27,726 nucleotides of DNA from a virus. The notes beneath the pieces were generated by a model that was not told the DNA's origin, did not search any database, and worked only from the letters and a program-made list of their open reading frames with translations. A program made the position numbers and the translations under genes. The DNA lies in IMG/VR virus record IMGVR_UViG_3300027736_000200, positions 1 to 27,726 of that record, one strand, 5' to 3'. Below are positions 24,285 to 27,726 of the stretch, piece after piece (the first letter of the stretch is position 1; each line of letters starts with the position of its first letter).

Positions 24285-24520
24285 ACCAGGTTAAACCACT
24301 TCGGCCCAACAACCCGGTCAAGATCGACTCTGAAAGCTTGCTTCGTGCCATAGAAAGCCTACCAGACACAAAATATGGCCCGGTAGGTTTTGAATGGACG
24401 CCAGAAATGGATGAAATCCTTTTGCGATTTTGGCCGGTCAAACGGCAAGCCGAGATCTGCAAGCTTCTTGGGTGCAGCCAAAACACGGCCCGCAACCGTT
24501 ACCGAGAACTAACCAAGTAG
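24281..24520 (+). CDS. Small helix-turn-helix protein
   Basis: 79 residues. GTG 24281 overlaps the phosphoesterase stop (GTGA) and has GAGGTG upstream. The C-terminal half reads WTPEMDEILLRFWPVKRQAE followed by ICKLLGCSQNTARNRYREL: two aromatic-anchored helices and a recognition helix of the CS-x-N-TARNR-Y type, as in Myb/SANT-like or terminase-small-type DNA-binding domains. It may be a regulator of late or minus-strand genes. It is the last plus-strand gene and its stop is one base away from the stop of the convergent minus-strand gene. Confidence 0.75.
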   Translation: MNQVKPLRPNNPVKIDSESLLRAIESLPDTKYGPVGFEWTPEMDEILLRFWPVKRQAEICKLLGCSQNTARNRYRELTK

Positions 24521-24521
24521 T

Positions 24522-24668
24522 TTACTGGCAGGCTTCGCAGTCGGGGTCTGCCACTTTGCATAGCTTGACCGGCTCTGGTTCGTAATCATCCCACGCATCA
24601 GCTTTGTACCCTATAGGATACAAAATGGGAGTTTTGACTGGCTTTTGTACCTGATCGGTGTTATTCAT
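24522..24668 (-). CDS. Small Cys-containing hypothetical protein
   Basis: 48 residues from ATG at 24668, chosen because CAGGAGACACC precedes it on the minus strand; longer in-frame starts would overlap the upstream gene. The C-terminus reads LCKVADPDCEACQ, a C-x6-C-x2-C arrangement that could bind a metal. The body has VKTPILYPIGYKADAWDDYE and no recognised domain. Last gene of the minus-strand operon. Function unknown. Confidence 0.65.
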   Translation of the reverse strand: MNNTDQVQKPVKTPILYPIGYKADAWDDYEPEPVKLCKVADPDCEACQ

Positions 24669-24688
24669 GGTGTCTCCTGGGAGAGCCA

Positions 24689-25237
24689 TCATAACACACG
24701 CGCCACCCTTTGTGCCTCCGAATAAGTCTTGTACCGCCTTCCTTTGTCGCAAAAAAGCGGCGCATAGGTCGATCGTCTGTTACTGATTTGCTCATATCTG
24801 ACCACTAGCCCTTTGATCCAAGCGCGGATCTCGGTGCCTCTGTCGCCAAATCTAGCCACTTCTCGCCAACCCTCTTTTTCAATGTCCTGTTGCAGCTTAT
24901 TGGGGTTTAAGTAAATTGGCACTTTGGCAACCGGCTTGGCTACCGATTTGGCTGCCGACTTCGGTTTAGGCTTGGTTACCTTAACCGGCTTGGGTTCTGT
25001 TGGTGGCTTGGCTTTTGGCTTTGGCCCGGACTTCTTATGTGGCACACCGGCCATTCTTTTTTCATAGGACTTTTTTGCTATAGCAGCAATTTTGGCTTTG
25101 TTTTCCTTGCGCCACTTTTCTTGTTTCTCTTTGTACCTTGCCATTGCCTCTGGGTCGGCTTTAAGGCTGGCCAAATACCGCTCATTTCGAATCCGCTGCT
25201 TTTCGGCAATCGCCTTCTTCTTTTCTTCGTCAGTCAT
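24689..25237 (-). CDS. Lys/Pro/Ala-rich basic protein, likely nucleic-acid binding
   Basis: 182 residues. The start is ATG 25237, which overlaps the upstream stop by eight bases (ATGACTGA); an in-frame start at 25306 lies deep in the upstream gene. Residues 1-65 form a highly charged helix, the middle (about 66-108) is a low-complexity linker of K-P, A-K-P and K-S-A units, and the C-terminal 70 residues form a compact domain with IEKEGWREVARFGDRGTEIR and YEQISNRRS. The layout, basic helix plus flexible linker plus globular domain, fits a DNA- or RNA-binding protein. The C-terminal domain is not recognised. Confidence 0.7.
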   Translation of the reverse strand: MTDEEKKKAIAEKQRIRNERYLASLKADPEAMARYKEKQEKWRKENKAKIAAIAKKSYEKRMAGVPHKKSGPKPKAKPPTEPKPVKVTKPKPKSAAKSVAKPVAKVPIYLNPNKLQQDIEKEGWREVARFGDRGTEIRAWIKGLVVRYEQISNRRSTYAPLFCDKGRRYKTYSEAQRVARVL

Positions 25238-25463
25238 CCCAAGCAACCCCGGCCTCGGCCCAGCAGTCTCGATGCAAAGCTCGAAGCTTGTCCACCATTT
25301 CGCCACTACTCAAACCGTCCCAGTCGGACGGCCACATATCGTATTTGAGAATGCTGCGCAACCGCTGGTCAAAATCAAAAGCAGCCATCTTCATGGCACC
25401 GGCCTTCAGCGCATTCATCGCATCGCCAGTTTCTTCTTCCCCAAACTCAAGCTTGATGGTCAT
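25230..25463 (-). CDS. Hypothetical protein, coupled minus-strand gene
   Basis: 77 residues. On the minus strand GAAGG stands about six bases before ATG 25463. The sequence is a helical domain with a repeated aromatic/acid pattern: MAAFDFDQRLRSILKYDMWP and LRALHRDCWAEAG. No family is recognised. It overlaps the upstream gene by 17 bases and the downstream one by 8, so all three are probably translated together. Confidence 0.72.
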   Translation of the reverse strand: MTIKLEFGEEETGDAMNALKAGAMKMAAFDFDQRLRSILKYDMWPSDWDGLSSGEMVDKLRALHRDCWAEAGVAWDD

Positions 25464-25710
25464 GGTTTACCTTCTTTTGCGGATATCGCAGCGACCTCGG
25501 CACGTCGACCTGATCCCAATCCAGTTGGCCGTTTGCCATCGGCGTGGTCGAAAAGTCTAGATCGGTGATCCGCAGGCCCATCGGCAACGGATAACCATTC
25601 CAGCTAATTTCGTGTTTCTTGGCAAGCGGTGCAGTGCCTGGCTCTCTGTTGTACTGCAAGCCGGTGGATCTGTTGAATCCATTCCAGTGGCTAATCAACA
25701 AATCTTTCAT
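25447..25710 (-). CDS. Hypothetical protein, coupled minus-strand gene
   Basis: 87 residues from ATG 25710, whose ATGA overlaps the stop of the 51-residue gene before it; the in-frame TTG at 25746 lies inside that gene and is less likely. AGGAAG lies upstream. The sequence begins MKDLLISHWNGFNRSTGLQY and includes HEISWNGYPLPMGLRITDLD. The aromatic and Gly/Pro-rich content suggests a small beta protein, with no recognised family. Confidence 0.7.
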   Translation of the reverse strand: MKDLLISHWNGFNRSTGLQYNREPGTAPLAKKHEISWNGYPLPMGLRITDLDFSTTPMANGQLDWDQVDVPRSLRYPQKKVNHDHQA

Positions 25711-25862
25711 TTGTCGTGCTTCCTGATCAACTGGCAGACTGGGCAATCTTCCCGGTGCTTGGTCGAGCCAAAACTCATCGACACGGCCTCGGTGTGCTCC
25801 CGCTTGAGTGCCTCCACCAGCAGACGCACTGTCTCACGCTCGATGGCTTCGTGTTCACTCAT
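25707..25862 (-). CDS. 51-residue protein with a C-x2-C motif
   Basis: A short gene below the usual ORF length limit. ATG 25862 overlaps the upstream stop as ATGA, with GAGGTG just before it, and its TGA overlaps the next ATG in the same way, which is strong support for it being real. The product is an N-terminal charged helix (EHEAIERETVRLLVEALKRE) and a C-terminal HREDCPVCQLIRKH segment with two Cys in C-x2-C flanked by His, suitable for a small zinc site. No family recognised. Confidence 0.72.
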   Translation of the reverse strand: MSEHEAIERETVRLLVEALKREHTEAVSMSFGSTKHREDCPVCQLIRKHDK

Positions 25863-26326
25863 ACCCCACCTCGGCCCTTGGTCAGGAGTAAAGCCCCTCG
25901 CATTGTCTTCGCCTTGAAATCGTTGGCGATGGCTTTCTCGTAACCCTCTTCGGTGTCCTCCTGGCGGTGAATCTCGGCGTACTTCTCAAACGTCCAAGCC
26001 GCCTCTTCCAGAGCGTCGATGATGGCCGTAGGAATCGGCACCTCGGCGGCGGGGGTCAGGGCTTCAAGAATCTCGTCGATCTTGTCATCGGAAACCACGC
26101 ACTGAACCATCGCTTCCCGCATCTGTTGGGCGCTGAACCCGACAGTCGGGGCGTTTGGAAGAAGGTCGGCGCGAATAGCTTCACGAATAGCTTCACGAAC
26201 ATCGCCAGCGACATCATCGATCATGTCTGCGAAAACTTGGGCGTCACCACTATCGATGGAAAGACAGGCTCCAAGGGCATTCTTTACTCTTCGCAACGAA
26301 TCTACAATATCTCGCAGGTCACTCAT
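25859..26326 (-). CDS. Hypothetical helical acidic protein
   Basis: 155 residues from ATG 26326, preceded by AAAGGGG and overlapping the upstream stop as ATGA; a longer in-frame start at 26413 would run far into the upstream gene. Almost wholly helical: DLRDIVDSLRRVKNALGACL, then a REAIREAIRADLL stretch created by a 12-base tandem duplication, and EEAAWTFEKYAEIHRQE. No catalytic motif. Function unknown. Confidence 0.72.
   Translation of the reverse strand: MSDLRDIVDSLRRVKNALGACLSIDSGDAQVFADMIDDVAGDVREAIREAIRADLLPNAPTVGFSAQQMREAMVQCVVSDDKIDEILEALTPAAEVPIPTAIIDALEEAAWTFEKYAEIHRQEDTEEGYEKAIANDFKAKTMRGALLLTKGRGGV
26172..26199 (-). repeat. Perfect 12-base tandem duplication in coding sequence
   Basis: CGAATAGCTTCA (plus strand) occurs twice in direct succession followed by CGAA. 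It keeps the frame and lengthens a helix by four residues (REAI REAI). The perfect identity suggests a recent slippage event. Confidence 0.85.
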
Positions 26327-26706
26327 TTTCTTTTCCCCTTTCCATAGCTCTTCATGCTCGGATATCGCTTCGGCAGTCGTTTCGGGATCATTGTCGTGGT
26401 CTGCGTGTACCACATCCCCGGTTGCCAGATTGGCAGGTCACTCATGGTTGCTCCTTTGATGCGGTCGAGGATGTTGTCGGCGAGCTTCCCAAAATCACGA
26501 TCCCAAACAGCCCAACCCTTGCCTTCGTCATCTGACTCGCCCAGACCATCCATCATGTCCACCAGCTCCTCCCGGCTGAGCCCCACCACCTCGGGCTGGC
26601 GGGCGTTCCATGCGTCTTGCCAGACACCGTATCTAAACGGTGGCCTTTCAGCATCTGGCAAAGTTTCGTACCATTTCTCAAACTCTTCTTTGCATTTATT
26701 CATCAT
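26323..26706 (-). CDS. Hypothetical phage protein with N-terminal FExWY motif
   Basis: 127 residues. Minus-strand AAAGGAGGG stands seven bases before ATG 26706, a strong site; ATG 26703 follows at once. The first 40 residues (CKEEFEKWYETLPD, then RYGVWQDAWNARQ) match a small module common in early phage proteins: F-E-x-W-Y and a W-x-x-AW-x-AR ending. The middle is acidic; the C-terminal 45 residues are basic and aromatic (IWQPGMWYTQTTTMIPKRLP), which may be a separately evolved unit. Function unknown. Confidence 0.72.
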   Translation of the reverse strand: MMNKCKEEFEKWYETLPDAERPPFRYGVWQDAWNARQPEVVGLSREELVDMMDGLGESDDEGKGWAVWDRDFGKLADNILDRIKGATMSDLPIWQPGMWYTQTTTMIPKRLPKRYPSMKSYGKGKRK

Positions 26707-27086
26707 TTCAATCCCTCCTTTACAATTTTTCTACAGAGCAAAACAATATGCTCTGGTATATCCTCAATTTTGCGATAAGGCCCGCATTTGTACGCCTCTA
26801 ATGCCCGAGTCCAAGTGCCAAACTGCCGGTGCAGCGCAGCCAGATACCGCAAAGCAATGCGGGTTGATGCCTCCACATTCACCTCTTCAAACTCCCAGCC
26901 CGCATTGTAAGTATCCCTGAACCAGCTGTGATACCGTGGGTTTAGTTGCCACGCTCCAAGATCCCCAGTACGGGAGACGGCTGTAGTGTCGCCCCCCGAC
27001 TCACTCATCATAAGGCCCCTAGCAATCCCCACCGGCACTCCGGTCTGGCTGGAATACAGGATGATGGATGCGAGGAGTAGGCTCAC
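26703..27086 (-). CDS. Lytic transglycosylase (SLT-type), candidate endolysin
   Basis: 127 residues. GTG 27086 is one base into the upstream TAG and has GAGGA before it. The first 12-14 residues are hydrophobic (MSLLLASIILYSS), short for a signal or SAR anchor. The SLT pattern is clear: catalytic Glu29 in MMSESGGDTTAVS, then GDLGAWQLNP (41-50, the G-x-x-Q-x-x-P motif), and a helical end with EASTRIALRYLAALH and ALEAYKCGP. It cleaves the glycan between MurNAc and GlcNAc. It is the second candidate wall enzyme in the window and is on the opposite strand from the holin cassette, so its timing may differ. Confidence 0.85.
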   Translation of the reverse strand: MSLLLASIILYSSQTGVPVGIARGLMMSESGGDTTAVSRTGDLGAWQLNPRYHSWFRDTYNAGWEFEEVNVEASTRIALRYLAALHRQFGTWTRALEAYKCGPYRKIEDIPEHIVLLCRKIVKEGLK

Positions 27087-27289
27087 TACTTGTCCTCGGC
27101 CAGTGCCATGATCTGGTCAACCAGGCTGTTTTGAAGGTCGACAATGGCATCTGTGTAGGACTGGGGAACCCCAGAGTAGTCTCCCAGAAAAACCTTCCTA
27201 AAATCTTCGGCACCATTTTTCCAGCCTAAGGCAGACGCTGCGCCAATGGCTGCGCCAACTAAATCGTAAAGTTTCGCTTTAGTTACCAT
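27086..27289 (-). CDS. Small hypothetical protein before the transglycosylase
   Basis: 67 residues. CAGGAGACAAATC precedes ATG 27289. It has an Ala/Gly-rich hydrophobic stretch (LYDLVGAAIGAASALGW, 7-23) that could be a weak membrane or amphipathic helix, then a polar helix ending IVDLQNSLVDQIMALAEDK. Placed directly before the transglycosylase with TAGTG overlap, it may be a holin-like or accessory lysis protein, but the hydrophobic part is short and this is only a suggestion. Confidence 0.65.
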   Translation of the reverse strand: MVTKAKLYDLVGAAIGAASALGWKNGAEDFRKVFLGDYSGVPQSYTDAIVDLQNSLVDQIMALAEDK

Positions 27290-27585
27290 GATTTGTCTCC
27301 TGAAATGCGCATCAAGTAAGGCTCTCTGATTCTTGATCCGCTCTCTGCGTAAAAATCAATCAAGGCCCGGTTGGTCTTGTCGACCACATCGATATCATCG
27401 CCGACAAGCAGGCCAATGTCGAGACCGTCCCAGTCGACAACCGACTTGATCATGTGGCTGACCTGATCGCCATCAACGGAAATCAAAACGGTGACCTTTA
27501 CGACATCGCCCTGCAGCCTATCTGACTCAACCTCAAAAACCATCGTCTTGGTATGCCTAAAAACATAATCTTCGTGTATGTACAT
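27283..27585 (-). CDS. Hypothetical protein, first gene of the minus-strand operon
   Basis: 100 residues. Minus-strand AAGGGGG stands about five bases before ATG 27585. The sequence is of mixed beta/alpha type with many Asp/Val residues (VVKVTVLISVDGDQVSHMI, WDGLDIGLLVGDDIDVVD) and no recognised motif. Its end overlaps the next start by seven bases. The first position suggests expression at the start of the unit. Function unknown. Confidence 0.7.
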   Translation of the reverse strand: MYIHEDYVFRHTKTMVFEVESDRLQGDVVKVTVLISVDGDQVSHMIKSVVDWDGLDIGLLVGDDIDVVDKTNRALIDFYAESGSRIREPYLMRISGDKSW

Positions 27586-27726
27586 CGTATCCCCCTTTTA
27601 AAATAAGGTTGCGGTGGGTCACCTCGACCACGGCCTCTGCCAGCCTCACCGCACCCCCCTATTGGCTTGCGCCCCGCACCACCCTCATCGAAGGTGGCAA
27701 AGGTCGGAAGTCAAGCTTCTCTTGTC
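27586..27726 (-). promoter_or_regulatory. Structured leader and possible promoter of the minus-strand operon
   Basis: No complete gene is seen here. TGCGGTG (27610-27616) pairs with CACCGCA (27647-27653), extended by two further pairs, and CCACC (27679-27683) pairs with GGTGG (27693-27697). A minus-strand TTGACT at 27709-27714 could be a -35, but no good -10 lies 17 bases on. A 22-codon open stretch ending at a minus-strand TAG (27659-27661) may be the tail of a gene beyond the edge. This looks like a 5' untranslated control region, with modest confidence. Confidence 0.4.

Noticed and set aside
24526-24553. TGGCAG/CTGCCA stem as a bidirectional terminator at the convergent gene ends
   Set aside because: The loop is 16 bases, there is no T-run on either strand, and it is inside the minus-strand gene.
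1-27726. CRISPR array, insertion sequence, integrase or attachment site
   Set aside because: No regularly spaced repeats, transposase or recombinase motifs were found. The tRNA could serve as an attachment site but nothing supports integration.

Overview
The window is a piece of a tailed double-stranded DNA bacteriophage with a P22-type (podovirus-like) virion. This rests on gene order as well as on single proteins: terminase small and large subunits, portal, scaffold, coat, gp4-like connector, gp10-like tail factor, three ejection proteins and a tailspike with a head-binding domain follow one another as in P22. The host cannot be named from the sequence. Ribosome binding sites are canonical AAGGAG/AGGAGG, and the lysis-type genes suit a Gram-negative host, but that is inference. 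No integrase, repressor, replication gene or host gene is visible. The contig is open at both ends.

Layout. (1) 1-4251: the 3' part of a very large mosaic (polyvalent) protein that enters from the left edge. It has a GNAT-like segment, a conserved HDYFGH-containing segment and a segment that resembles a helix-hairpin-helix DNA glycosylase. (2) 4248-10718: packaging and head genes (TerS, TerL, a small unknown, P22-like portal, scaffold, P22-like coat). (3) 10740-15306: a probable capsid decoration protein, a strong hairpin terminator at 11368-11406, small unknowns, gp4-like and gp10-like tail factors, extra small beta-rich proteins, and a candidate tail plug in the gp26 position. (4) 15303-22099: a candidate sigma70-type promoter and structured leader, then three ejection proteins and a mosaic tailspike. 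(5) 22096-24520: a lysis-like cassette (membrane-anchored coiled coil, L,D-transpeptidase-like enzyme, 3TM-type holin), a tRNA-Met(CAT) with several initiator-type features, a metallophosphoesterase and a small helix-turn-helix protein. (6) 24522-27585: eight or nine short genes on the minus strand, nearly all with overlapping stop and start codons, including a lytic transglycosylase and a 51-residue gene too short for routine ORF calling. A structured leader precedes them at the right edge.

The plus-strand genes build, fill and release the particle. The minus-strand operon converges on them with a single base between the stop codons at 24520 and 24522. Most of its genes are unknown.

The points most worth a second look are the initiator-like tRNA, the glycosylase-like segment in the giant protein, the L,D-transpeptidase-like protein in lysis position with a second wall enzyme on the other strand, and the module-swapped tailspike. 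No wholly new defence or counter-defence system could be demonstrated from sequence alone.
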